NCBI GenBank assembly: GCA_026386995.1
Contig: JAPLMO010000236.1
Span: 1 to 12,281, forward strand
Direction: 5' to 3'
Source of the DNA: Planctomycetota bacterium
GTDB taxonomy: Bacteria; Planctomycetota; Phycisphaerae; FEN-1346
DNA length: 12,281 bases
Of the stretch, positions 1 through 7,120 are shown piece after piece. The number at the start of each line of letters is the position of its first letter. The first letter of the stretch is position 1. Under the pieces are notes generated by a model. That model saw only the letters and a program-made list of their open reading frames with translations, did not search any database and had not been told where the DNA came from. The translations under genes were made by a program, and so were the position numbers.

Positions 1-1
1 C

Positions 2-388
2 TTGGCGGGCCAGATGGCCTTCCCGGCGGCCTGCGACAAGGGCATCGACGAGATGAAGGAGTTCATGGTCCGCCAGACGCGCCAGAGCGACCTGGCGTAT
101 TTCGTGGAGTTGGCGAAGGTGCCGGCGCCGCAGACGGCGGCCGAGATTCCGGCCCACGTGGTCATTCCGGCCTTTGCCATCAGCGAGTTTCGCGTCTCGT
201 TTGAGATGGGGTGTCTCTTGTTCATCCCCTTCCTGCTGATCGACCTCGTTGTGGCGGGCATCCTGCTGAGCGCTGGCATGATGATGCTGCCCCCGGCCAT
301 CATCAGCCTGCCCTTCAAGATCATCCTCTTCGTGTTGGTGGACGGGTGGCACCTGTTGGCCCAGAGTCTGGTCACCAGTTTCAACTGA
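2..388 (+). CDS. fliP: FliP, flagellar export gate protein (3' part)
   Basis: Core inner-membrane subunit of the flagellar type III export gate, which forms the helical FliP-FliQ-FliR pore. Only the C-terminal 128 residues are present; the gene begins before the window, so the in-frame TTG at position 2 is not the start. The visible part matches the family closely: the EFMVRQTRQSDLAYF segment at about residues 20-34, followed by IPAFAISEFRVSFEMGCLLF, LIDLVVAGILLSAGMMMLPP and SLPFKIILFVLVDGW, which form the last membrane helices. The stop is followed 10 nt later by fliQ, the usual gene order. Identity is secure from these signature stretches; nothing looks broken in the visible part. Confidence 0.97.
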   Translation: MAGQMAFPAACDKGIDEMKEFMVRQTRQSDLAYFVELAKVPAPQTAAEIPAHVVIPAFAISEFRVSFEMGCLLFIPFLLIDLVVAGILLSAGMMMLPPAIISLPFKIILFVLVDGWHLLAQSLVTSFN

Positions 389-398
389 GCGAGAAGCC

Positions 399-668
399 AT
401 GGATGCGGACCTGGTCTTGTTCCTGACCCGGCGGACGCTTGAGACCGCCCTCTTGCTTTCGGCCCCCGTACTGGTGGTCGTGCTGGTGATGGGCGCCGCC
501 GTGGCCCTGTTCCAGACCGTGACCAGCATCAAGGACATGACCATGGGCCTGGTGCTGAAACTGGTGGGGGTCGGCGTGACGATCCTGATGACAGGCGGGT
601 GGTCGCTCCAGGTGGCCGTGGACTTTACGCGCGAGATTTTCAACCAAATGCAGATGCTGGGGCACTGA
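399..668 (+). CDS. fliQ: FliQ, flagellar export gate protein
   Basis: Small inner-membrane subunit of the flagellar export gate, wrapping around FliP/FliR in the pore complex. At 89 residues it has the normal family length. Two hydrophobic hairpin segments are visible, at about residues 16-38 and 50-75. The family core VALFQTVTSIKDMTMGLVLK joins the two helices and corresponds to the Q-x-x-T-S-I-x-x-x-T/M pattern of FliQ. It lies 10 nt after fliP with only a weak GAGAAG ribosome-binding site and 2 nt before fliR, so translation is probably coupled along the operon. Confidence 0.97.
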   Translation: MDADLVLFLTRRTLETALLLSAPVLVVVLVMGAAVALFQTVTSIKDMTMGLVLKLVGVGVTILMTGGWSLQVAVDFTREIFNQMQMLGH

Positions 669-670
669 CG

Positions 671-1423
671 ATGGACGCCTTGACGCTACGAATCGTTCCC
701 TTCGTGCTCATCCTCGGCCGCATCTCCGCCTTCTTCGCCGTGCTGCCCGTCTACGGCGCCAAGGGCCTGCCGGTGCGGGTGCGGGCGGGCCTGGCGCTGG
801 TGCTCAGCATGGTCTTCGCCTCGGTCATGCCGACGCCGACGGACGTGCTTTCCGACAGTTGGCTGGCCAACGGCCTGGTGCTAGTTCGCGAGATGCTCAC
901 GGGGCTGGCGCTGGGGCTGGCGGTGTCGTTGGTCTTTGCGGCCATCCGCGTGACGGGTGAAGTCATCCACATCCAGATGGGCACGGGTGAGGCTGAAATC
1001 CTCGACCCGTTGACGGGCGAGCAGCCCCAGTCGCTGGGCATGTTGTTCGAGATGGCCGTGCTCGTGTTGTTTCTCATCTCGGGCGGCGACCGCCTCTTGC
1101 TGGCGACGATCGAACGCAGTTACCAGGTCTTCCCGATCGGCCACCCGGCCTCAGCCGCCGTCATGGCCCAGGCCGTTCTCGATGCGGGAACGACGATGCT
1201 GGTCTTCGGGCTGAAACTGGCCGCCCCCATGATGGCGGCGTTTATGATGCTGGCGGTGCTGCTGGCGGTAATCGCCCGGGCCTTGCCCGAGATGAACGTC
1301 CTGATGGAGAGTCTGCCGCTGAGGGTGGGCCTCGGCCTCTTTATGGCGGCGGCGATGGTGCCGCTCTTGAACACGTTCACCCAGGACCTTGGGGACTGGC
1401 TGAGCCGCTTTATGACCGCCTGA
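671..1423 (+). CDS. fliR: FliR, flagellar export gate protein
   Basis: Export-gate subunit completing the FliP5-FliQ4-FliR1 pore. The chosen start is ATG at 671, 2 nt after the fliQ stop, giving 250 residues, close to the normal 255-265. An open frame also runs upstream into fliQ from a GTG at 599, but those extra 24 residues are the wrong-frame reading of fliQ and do not look like FliR. Recognisable FliR features are the N-terminal ILGRISAFFAVLPVYG with KGLPVRVRAGLAL, the GEVIHIQMG segment mid-protein, and the GLKLAAPMMAAFMMLAVLLAVIARALPEMNV stretch (written here as one region, about residues 178-208). Several hydrophobic helices are evident. No strong Shine-Dalgarno is visible, which fits translational coupling to fliQ. 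Confidence 0.96.
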   Translation: MDALTLRIVPFVLILGRISAFFAVLPVYGAKGLPVRVRAGLALVLSMVFASVMPTPTDVLSDSWLANGLVLVREMLTGLALGLAVSLVFAAIRVTGEVIHIQMGTGEAEILDPLTGEQPQSLGMLFEMAVLVLFLISGGDRLLLATIERSYQVFPIGHPASAAVMAQAVLDAGTTMLVFGLKLAAPMMAAFMMLAVLLAVIARALPEMNVLMESLPLRVGLGLFMAAAMVPLLNTFTQDLGDWLSRFMTA

Positions 1424-1453
1424 GTGGAATCTCGGGCAGAAGGATGACCAGGA

Positions 1454-2518
1454 ATGGCCGACTCGTCGGCATCCGACAGGACCGAACCACCGACAGCGGA
1501 ACGGCTGCGCAAGGCCCGGCGCGAAGGCCAGGTCCCGCAGAGCCAGGAACTGCCCTCCGTCCTGATGCTGGTGGCCTTGCTGCTGGCGGTGGCCCTGACG
1601 GCCGGGAACCTCTGGCAGTGGTTTACGACCGTGGTCGAGAAGGGGCTCGACTTCCGGCTCTCAGGACCCATGGATATCGATGCGTTCGTTTACCTGTTCA
1701 AGGAGCGGGGGACCGAGGCGCTGAAAGTGATGGCGCCGTTCTTTCTGGCGACGTCGGCGGCCAGCGTCCTGGGCAGCGTGGCCGTGAGCGGGCTGGTGCT
1801 GTCGCCCAAGGCGGTGCAGTGGAACTTCGCCCGCCTGGCGCCGTCCTCGGGCCTCAAGCAGGTCTTCTCGCCGCAGTCGGCGATGAGCCTCGGCATCTCG
1901 CTGGTCAAACTGGTTCTCCTGGCAGGCATCGCATGGGCGTACTTGCGCGACAAAGAGGTCGTCTGTCTGGCCATGGCGTCGGCGACGCCGCTCGGGGCCC
2001 TCTCCACGATGCTCCAACTGGCCTTCGGCCTGGTGGCCCGCATCACGATCGCCCTGGCCGTGCTCGCCGTGGGCGACGTGATCTACCAGAAATGGCAGTA
2101 CAAGCGGCAACTGCGAATGACCAAGCAGGAGGTCAAGGAAGAGCGGCGGTCCCACGAAGGCTCCCCGCAGGTCAAGCACCGCATGCAGGCCGTCCACTTC
2201 GCGATGCTCCGCAAGCGCATGCTCCGCCAGGTGCCGCAGGCCGACGTCGTGGTGGTCAACCCGACGCACGTGGCCGTGGCCCTGAAGTACGACGCCGCCA
2301 CGATGGAAGCCCCCATCGCGCTGGCCAAGGGGGCGGACCTCTTGTGCGATAAGATCAAGGAGATCGCCCGCGAGCACCGCGTGCCGATCGTCGAGAAACC
2401 CGAACTGGCCCGCGCCTTGTACGCCGGCGTCGAGGTGGGCCAGCCTGTTCCCGAGGCGCTGTACGTGGCCGTCGCCGAAGTCCTGGCCATGATCTTCCGC
2501 ATGAGGAAACAGGCGTAA
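1454..2518 (+). CDS. flhB: FlhB, export switch protein
   Basis: Inner-membrane protein that switches the export apparatus from rod/hook to filament substrates. At 354 residues it has normal length. The N-terminus carries the typical DRTEPPTAERLRKARREGQV motif (residues 8-27). Four membrane helices follow in the first 210 residues. The cytoplasmic domain has EGSPQVK and the autocleavage motif NPTH at residues 269-272, where cleavage falls between Asn and Pro in the family, followed by VAVALKYD and the KGAD and PIVEKPELARAL segments. Start ATG 1454 has AAGGA at 1440-1444 about 9 nt upstream. An ATG at 1444 opens a long out-of-phase frame but is a shadow. The C-terminus ends shortly after the conserved domain, without the long tail some FlhBs carry. 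Confidence 0.97.
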   Translation: MADSSASDRTEPPTAERLRKARREGQVPQSQELPSVLMLVALLLAVALTAGNLWQWFTTVVEKGLDFRLSGPMDIDAFVYLFKERGTEALKVMAPFFLATSAASVLGSVAVSGLVLSPKAVQWNFARLAPSSGLKQVFSPQSAMSLGISLVKLVLLAGIAWAYLRDKEVVCLAMASATPLGALSTMLQLAFGLVARITIALAVLAVGDVIYQKWQYKRQLRMTKQEVKEERRSHEGSPQVKHRMQAVHFAMLRKRMLRQVPQADVVVVNPTHVAVALKYDAATMEAPIALAKGADLLCDKIKEIAREHRVPIVEKPELARALYAGVEVGQPVPEALYVAVAEVLAMIFRMRKQA

Positions 2519-2528
2519 GGCTTTTGCT

Positions 2529-4706
2529 ATGGCTGAACCAAACAAGAACTCAAGCGACCTTCTGAGCGGCGGCGGATCGCCGGGGCTCCAGAAGATCCTG
2601 GCGCAGAACGACGTGGGGTTCGCCATTGCGCTGGCCGCCGTCCTGGCCACGCTCCTGATACCCCTGCCGACGTTCCTGCTGGACCTGCTCTTGTCGTGCA
2701 GCATCGCCGTGGCCATCGCCACCATCGTCATCGTTCTGTCGGCGAAGGAAGCGATTGAACTGTCGACGTTCCCCTCGCTCCTGCTCTTCGTGACGCTGTT
2801 CAGGCTGTCGCTGAACGTGGCGTCCACGCGCCTGATTCTGCTCCAGGGGGACGCCGGCCAGATCATCCAGACGTTCGGGCAGTTCGTCGTCGGCGGCAAC
2901 CTGGTCATCGGCCTGGTGGTGTTCCTGATCCTGGTCATCATCCAGTTTATCGTGATCACCAAGGGGGCCGAGCGCATCAGCGAAGTGGCCGCCCGCTTTA
3001 ACCTCGACGCCATGCCGGGCAAGCAGATGAGCATCGACGCGGACCTGAATGCCGGCCTGATCGGCGAAGAAGAGGCCCGTGCTCGCCGGACCAAGATCGT
3101 CCGCGAGAGCGAGTTCTACGGCGCCATGGACGGCGCCTCAAAGTTCATCCGCGGCGACGCCATCGCCGCGCTCATCATCGTCATCGTGAACCTCGTCGGC
3201 GGCATCGTCGTCGGCCTGATGCGGGGCCTGACGCCGATGGAGTCCATCAAGACCTACTCCATCCTGGCGGTCGGCGACGGCCTGGTCACCCAGATTCCGG
3301 CGGTCATCATCGCCACGGCGTCGGGCTTCCTGATCTCGAAGACCTCGACCCAGACGAACCTGAGCCAGGACCTCCTGCGTCAGATGCTCTCGCGGAGCCG
3401 GCCCATCGGCATCGCGGCCTTCCTGATGGGCGCGATGGTTCTGGTGCCGGGGTTGCCCAAGATCCCCTTCGCCGTTCTGGCGATCGGCGCTGGCCTGCTG
3501 GCGCGATTGCTCAAGCGCTACGAGACCGAAGCCGCCAAGAAAGTCGATGAGGCCAAGCCCGCCGGCGCCGCCGCCGAGGATACGTCCGTCGAGGAACTCC
3601 TCGACGTGGACCGCCTGGGCATTTTCGTCGGCGCGCGGCTGATACGCACGGTCGACCCGCGCCGCAAGGACAGCCTCTTCCACCGCATCGGCCCGCTGCG
3701 CAAGCGTTTTGCCCGGGACTACGGAATTCTTCTGCCCCTGGTCCGGCTCCGCGACAACGTCGCCCTCGAGCCCAGTGCCTACGAAATCCGCCTCAATAAC
3801 CACATCATTGCCTCGGGCCGGATCGAGCCGGACAAGTTCCTTGCGATGGACCCCGGCACCGTGGCCAAACCCATTCGCGGCCAGGCTACCAAGGAGCCCG
3901 TCTTCAACCTGCCGGCGATCTGGATCACGCCCGAGCAGAAAGAGGAGGCCGAACTGGCCGGCTACACAGTCGTGGACCCCGAGTCGGTGCTGGTGACCCA
4001 CCTGTCGGAGACGCTGCGCCGGCACGCCCACGAGTTGCTGTCGCGCGACGACGTCCAGACCCTTATCGACCGGCTGCGCGAGAAGCAGCCGGCCGTGGTC
4101 AACGGCGTGGTCCCCGAGGTGATGTCGCTGGGCCTGTTGCACCGCATTCTCCAGAACCTGCTGAGGGACGGCATCCCGGTCCGCAACCTCGCCCAGGTCA
4201 TTGAGGCCCTCAGCGACCAGGCCGGCCGGACCAAGGACCCCGCGGTCCTGACCGAAGCCGCCCGCAAGGCCCTGACCCGGACCATTACGGAACAGTACTC
4301 GGACATGGCCGGCCGCATCATCGCCGTCGTGTTGGAGCCGGCCCTGGAGTTCGAACTGCGAAGCGCCATGCACCGCGATGGTGAAGCCGAGTCCCTGGGC
4401 CTTGCGCCCGACCGGGCACTTGAACTCGGCCGCCGCATCGGCGCCGCCTGGCAGGCGTCGATTAACGACGGCAATGACAAGACGGTTCTCCTGACGGACT
4501 ATCGGCTGCGGCCGCATCTGGCGGCGCTCTTGTCGCGCCAGTGGCCGCAAGTGCCCGTCCTGGCCTACGACGAAGTGGCGGTGGGAACGCAGGTCTGTAC
4601 GGCGGCCAGCGTGTCGCTCCAGGCGGCGCGGCCCGAGGTCCCGGCCGCGCCCGTGCCGCGCGGGCCTGCGATTGCCAGGCATGCACCGGCCGCGCAGAAG
4701 ACCTAG
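2529..4706 (+). CDS. flhA: FlhA, export gate / chaperone docking protein
   Basis: Largest export-gate component; its membrane part conducts ions and its cytoplasmic ring docks substrate-chaperone complexes such as FliS-flagellin and FliD. At 725 residues it is slightly longer than the usual 690-700. The FHIPEP signature FRLSLNVASTRLILLQG is at residues 91-107, and FNLDAMPGKQMSIDADLNAG at about 157-176. YGAMDGASKFIRGDAIAAL contains K205 and D210, which align with the essential Lys203 and Asp208 of Salmonella FlhA; R92 aligns with Arg94. The cytoplasmic domain begins near residue 350. The last 30 or so residues are an Ala/Pro-rich tail (about 695-725) that accounts for the extra length. Start ATG 2529 is 10 nt after the flhB stop, with a weak TAAGG site overlapping that stop. 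Confidence 0.98.
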   Translation: MAEPNKNSSDLLSGGGSPGLQKILAQNDVGFAIALAAVLATLLIPLPTFLLDLLLSCSIAVAIATIVIVLSAKEAIELSTFPSLLLFVTLFRLSLNVASTRLILLQGDAGQIIQTFGQFVVGGNLVIGLVVFLILVIIQFIVITKGAERISEVAARFNLDAMPGKQMSIDADLNAGLIGEEEARARRTKIVRESEFYGAMDGASKFIRGDAIAALIIVIVNLVGGIVVGLMRGLTPMESIKTYSILAVGDGLVTQIPAVIIATASGFLISKTSTQTNLSQDLLRQMLSRSRPIGIAAFLMGAMVLVPGLPKIPFAVLAIGAGLLARLLKRYETEAAKKVDEAKPAGAAAEDTSVEELLDVDRLGIFVGARLIRTVDPRRKDSLFHRIGPLRKRFARDYGILLPLVRLRDNVALEPSAYEIRLNNHIIASGRIEPDKFLAMDPGTVAKPIRGQATKEPVFNLPAIWITPEQKEEAELAGYTVVDPESVLVTHLSETLRRHAHELLSRDDVQTLIDRLREKQPAVVNGVVPEVMSLGLLHRILQNLLRDGIPVRNLAQVIEALSDQAGRTKDPAVLTEAARKALTRTITEQYSDMAGRIIAVVLEPALEFELRSAMHRDGEAESLGLAPDRALELGRRIGAAWQASINDGNDKTVLLTDYRLRPHLAALLSRQWPQVPVLAYDEVAVGTQVCTAASVSLQAARPEVPAAPVPRGPAIARHAPAAQKT

Positions 4707-4808
4707 CGCTACAACGCCACTGCCGCCTTTGCGCGGTGGGGCAGGAGGCCCGCCTTGGCGGGCAACCCGTGGCACCTATCGAGTGACGGTTGACGGAGTA
4801 AGACGCAA
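4707..4808 (+). other. flhA to 4809 spacer with GC hairpin
   Basis: This 102-nt spacer is the largest gap within the export/fliA region. It contains a perfect inverted repeat, GCCCGCC at 4748-4754 and GGCGGGC at 4757-4763, separated by TT. A looser CCAC/GTGG pairing lies just before it. There is no T-tract after the hairpin, so it is not a classic intrinsic terminator; it could be an mRNA stability or processing element between flhA and the fliA group, or a small dispersed repeat. No promoter matching sigma-70, sigma-54 or sigma-28 was recognised. GGAG at 4795-4798 is a good ribosome-binding site for the gene starting at 4809. Confidence 0.5.
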
Positions 4809-5048
4809 GTGAGACGCATGGCGATCATGGTGGCAACGATCGGGTTTTTCGTGCTGGCCGGCGTCGGGACAGCCACGGGCGTTCCCCCGTTTGTCTGTGC
4901 GATGCGCGCCGTGGTGGGGGCCGTCGCCCTTTTTGCGGTTGTCATGGTGGGCGGGCGGCTGGCGCTGACGATTGTGGTGGACGCCTTCATGAGTAGTGCC
5001 TTACGGAGACAGGACCCGAGGAATAAACCCCATGAGCACAGAGGCTGA
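4809..5048 (+). CDS. Small two-helix membrane protein of the fliA operon
   Basis: I do not recognise this as a named family. The GTG at 4809 has GGAG at 4795-4798, 10 nt upstream, and gives 79 residues; ATG 4818 (76 residues) is the alternative. Two hydrophobic segments are clear: about residues 5-24 (IMVATIGFFVLAGVGTATGV) and 32-60 (AVVGAVALFAVVMVGGRLAL and onward), joined by a short PPFVCAM loop containing a single Cys. The tail is short and basic (RRQDPRNKPHEHRG), so it would lie in the cytoplasm under the positive-inside rule. Its last 17 nt overlap the start of fliA, which implies coupling. It occupies the place between flhA and fliA where flhF and flhG are found in many bacteria. Real coding is supported by G/C third positions, ribosome-binding site and overlap; the function is unknown. 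Confidence 0.75.
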   Translation: MRRMAIMVATIGFFVLAGVGTATGVPPFVCAMRAVVGAVALFAVVMVGGRLALTIVVDAFMSSALRRQDPRNKPHEHRG

Positions 5049-5805
5049 CGGCGCCCCGCCGACACAAGTGTTGCGGGCCAAGGTGGCTGAGGTCTACGCG
5101 ACCCAGTCCCGCGAGACCTGCGAGCAGGAACGGGTCCTGGCCCACCTGCCGCTCGTCCGCCATATCGTGCAGAAGATCGTCGGCCATGTGGGCCACCGGG
5201 CCGACCTCGACGACCTGATTTCGGCCGGGACGCTGGGCCTCGTCAAGGCCGCCCGCGCCTTCGACCCCGGCAAGCACACCGAGTTCAGTACGTACGCCTA
5301 CATCCGCATCCGCGGGGCCGTGATCGACGAACTGCGCGGCCGGTCGTTCACGACGCCCGACACGAACCGCAACATCCGGGAGGTCCGCAAGGCGTACCAG
5401 ACGTTCCAGGCCGTCAACGGCCGTCCGCCTACGGACGACGAACTGGCGGCCCAGGCTGGAATCCCCATCGAGAAACTGTATCGCACGTTCGAGGACTCGC
5501 GGCGGCGGCACTTCCTGTCTTTCAACGGCCTGAGCGATGATCAGCCGTCTCTCGGGGCGCTTCTGCCGGCCGACGAGTCGACGTCGCCTGAGCCGACGGC
5601 CGAGCGCCATGAACTCGTCAGTCGCATGGCCCGTGCGATCCAGGAACTCTCGGAGCGCGACCGAACGATCATTCTGCTCTATTACGACAAGGACCTTACG
5701 ATGAAGGAAATTGCCGAAACGCTCGGCGTCACGGAATCGCGGGTCAGCCAGGTGCATGCCGCCGCGCTGTTTCGGCTCGGCGTGAAACTGCGGAGCGCCA
5801 AGTGA
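5032..5805 (+). CDS. fliA: FliA, RNA polymerase sigma-28 for flagellar genes
   Basis: Sigma factor that transcribes late flagellar genes. The chosen start is ATG 5032 with CGAGGAA at 5018-5024, giving 257 residues, normal for FliA/SigD; the frame can be extended to GTG 4996 but that lacks support. Region 2 is seen at about residues 35-105 (LAHLPLVRHIVQKIV, DLISAGTLGLVKAARAFDP, FSTYAYIRIRGAVIDELR). Region 3 includes GRPPTDDELAAQAGI. Region 4 is at about residues 205-250 (LSERDRTIILLYYDKDLTMK then EIAETLGVTESRVSQVHAAA, a helix-turn-helix). The start overlaps the preceding small membrane gene by 17 nt and its stop overlaps the next gene as GTGA. Its likely target is the promoter at 8374-8400 and its likely antagonist the FlgM encoded from 7871. 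Confidence 0.96.
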   Translation: MSTEADGAPPTQVLRAKVAEVYATQSRETCEQERVLAHLPLVRHIVQKIVGHVGHRADLDDLISAGTLGLVKAARAFDPGKHTEFSTYAYIRIRGAVIDELRGRSFTTPDTNRNIREVRKAYQTFQAVNGRPPTDDELAAQAGIPIEKLYRTFEDSRRRHFLSFNGLSDDQPSLGALLPADESTSPEPTAERHELVSRMARAIQELSERDRTIILLYYDKDLTMKEIAETLGVTESRVSQVHAAALFRLGVKLRSAK

Positions 5806-6059
5806 TCAGCGCCGACGACTATGGTGTCGAGAGGCCGGCCGGGTCCGAAGAGGTGCCGGGCCTCGGGGCTGTCCCGCGGGAGAACAACGACGACCTCCGC
5901 CGCCCCGGCCAGCGGGAAAGGCGGAAACGCCGCGGCCCAGGCGCCGGCGGGTCCGCACGCCCCGCAGCGGTGCCGCACAGCGCCGCCCAGGCCCGGCAGA
6001 CAGGTCCTGAACCGAAGCCGCCGCTGGCGGATGACTCGCACGTGGACTACTACGCCTGA
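5802..6059 (+). CDS. Short Pro/Arg-rich protein coupled to fliA
   Basis: Unrecognised 85-residue protein. The GTG start at 5802 overlaps the fliA stop (GTGA), with GGAG at 5792-5795 at 6-nt spacing, a strong sign of coupled translation. The middle (about residues 28-75) is low-complexity, rich in Pro, Arg, Gly and Ala, and likely disordered. The last residues, LADDSHVDYYA, look more constrained, hinting at a short C-terminal peptide motif. No membrane segment or signal peptide is seen. Third codon positions are mostly G/C, as in the neighbours. Its place directly behind the sigma factor would suit a regulator or adaptor, but that is inference. An overlapping frame from 5821 is longer but lacks a ribosome-binding site and such coupling, so I reject it. 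Confidence 0.6.
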   Translation: MISADDYGVERPAGSEEVPGLGAVPRENNDDLRRPGQRERRKRRGPGAGGSARPAAVPHSAAQARQTGPEPKPPLADDSHVDYYA

Positions 6060-6060
6060 C

Positions 6061-6080
6061 GGCCGGCCCGCGGGCCGGCC
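6061..6080. repeat. 20-nt perfect palindrome
   Basis: A self-complementary run of G and C only begins one base after the stop of the preceding gene and ends one base before the GGAG ribosome-binding site (6082-6085) of the next. In RNA it would form a very stable hairpin with few or no loop bases (or at least 8 bp around a 4-nt loop). There is no T-tract, so it is unlikely to be an intrinsic terminator. It could limit access of ribosomes to the next gene, stabilise a processed mRNA end, or be a small dispersed repeat. Confidence 0.8.
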
Positions 6081-6094
6081 TGGAGAACGCCGCG

Positions 6095-6352
6095 ATGACG
6101 CAACATTGCTCCGGAATCCTTAAGAAGGGCCAGATTCACGTGACGGGTCCGTGTAAGCCCGGGGCGGCGGCCGCGCCCCGGCCCGCCTCCGGTCAGCCTG
6201 AGATTCGCACCGTCGAGCGCAGCGCCAACGACGCCGTGGTTGAGATCCGTTGCACCTGCGGCCGGCATACCTACATGCACCTGCGGTGGTCGGGCGCCGG
6301 GACGCCCGTCGAACCTGCACTCAAGGGAACCAGCGATACAACGCACAAGTAA
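6095..6352 (+). CDS. Small Cys-containing protein of the fliA operon
   Basis: Unrecognised 85-residue protein. Start ATG 6095 has GGAG at 6082-6085, 9 nt upstream, and the gene ends with tandem TAA TAA. It has three parts: an N-terminal stretch with two Cys (C5 and C20), an Ala/Pro-rich linker at about residues 22-36, and a compact-looking segment EIRTVERSANDAVVEIRCTC continuing GRHTYMHLRW. The CxC-G motif there (about residues 53-56) with the following His resembles small zinc-binding or disulfide folds, but four clear ligands are not certain. There is no signal peptide or membrane helix, so it is probably cytoplasmic. It sits 15 nt before a lipoprotein gene with an excellent ribosome-binding site, so it belongs to the same transcript. 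Confidence 0.6.
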   Translation: MTQHCSGILKKGQIHVTGPCKPGAAAAPRPASGQPEIRTVERSANDAVVEIRCTCGRHTYMHLRWSGAGTPVEPALKGTSDTTHK

Positions 6353-6367
6353 TAAGGAGGCAGACTC

Positions 6368-7120
6368 ATGCGCCTTGCAACTCTCGTGATGATCCTGACC
6401 GCCGGGCTGGCCGCCGGGGGGTGTTCCATGTGGGCGCCCACGCGGGGCGCCGGCCCTGTCGCCGGCCCCTCTGCCGCGGATCCGGCCCCCGCCATGGAGG
6501 GCGCCTACCTACAGAAGGCGAGCGTGGCCAAGGACGTCGAAACGCCCTTGCCCACCGCCATCGAGAGCACGCTGGTTCTCCAGGACAAGTACGCCCGCGC
6601 GTTGGAGGACCTGCGGCGGGAGCAGGATAGGTTCCGCGAACTGACGGCACAGAAACAACAACTGGTCGACGAAGCCAACCGGCTCAAGGCGGACCTCGCC
6701 AAGACCCAGCAGGAACTGGGAGAGGCCAACGGCCTCCTGGTCCAGATGCGCCAGGAGATCGAAAAGTGGAAAGAGGACGTCCTGGGCTTCCGCGACGAAC
6801 TGCGCCAGTCCAACCGGGTCCAACTGGAGGCCCTTGCCAAGGTCATGACCCTCCTGGGTGGGGAGACGGCGCCTGCGGCCGCCGCGCCGCCGGCGGCCGC
6901 CAAGCCCGCATCGTCGGCGGGCCTTTCTACGCCTGCCGTCAAACCCGCGGCCGTGGCCGCCGCCTCGTCTGCCGCACGGGCGGTCCCGGCCGCCGCAGCC
7001 GCCGGGCTGACGCGTTCAGGCGAGGTTGTACCGGCCAAGCCCGCGCCCGCCCCGGCGACGGCGCCGCAACCGGTCTCGACGGGCGGCGGAAAGGAATCAG
7101 CCCGTGCCAACGGCCACTAG
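6368..7120 (+). CDS. Coiled-coil lipoprotein of the fliA operon
   Basis: A 250-residue predicted lipoprotein. Start ATG 6368 has a perfect AAGGAGG at 6354-6360. The N-terminal signal (residues 1-18) ends in LAAGGC, with the lipid-carrying Cys at 19; the lipobox is slightly atypical (Ala at -3). Residues about 64-162 form a charged heptad-like coiled coil (LVLQDKYARALEDLRREQDR, LTAQKQQLVDEANRLKADLA and onward). From about residue 167 to the end the chain is Ala/Pro-rich and low-complexity, as in proteins that span the periplasm or contact peptidoglycan. It is not a family I can name. It overlaps the next lipoprotein gene by 17 nt, so the two are probably made together, and their place in the flagellar cluster suggests an outer-envelope flagellar role. 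Confidence 0.82.
   Translation: MRLATLVMILTAGLAAGGCSMWAPTRGAGPVAGPSAADPAPAMEGAYLQKASVAKDVETPLPTAIESTLVLQDKYARALEDLRREQDRFRELTAQKQQLVDEANRLKADLAKTQQELGEANGLLVQMRQEIEKWKEDVLGFRDELRQSNRVQLEALAKVMTLLGGETAPAAAAPPAAAKPASSAGLSTPAVKPAAVAAASSAARAVPAAAAAGLTRSGEVVPAKPAPAPATAPQPVSTGGGKESARANGH

Noticed and set aside
1444..2352. 302-codon plus-strand frame overlapping flhB
   Set aside because: Out of phase with flhB, Gly/Arg/Pro-rich, without recognisable domains.
1661..3094. 477-codon open frame on the minus strand
   Set aside because: It lies antisense to flhB and flhA, which are certain. Long antisense frames are expected at this GC content; the translation is Arg/His-rich and resembles nothing.
3138..4775. 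545-codon open frame on the minus strand
   Set aside because: It is antisense to flhA with a low-complexity Gly/Arg/Asp composition and no family resemblance; a codon-bias shadow.
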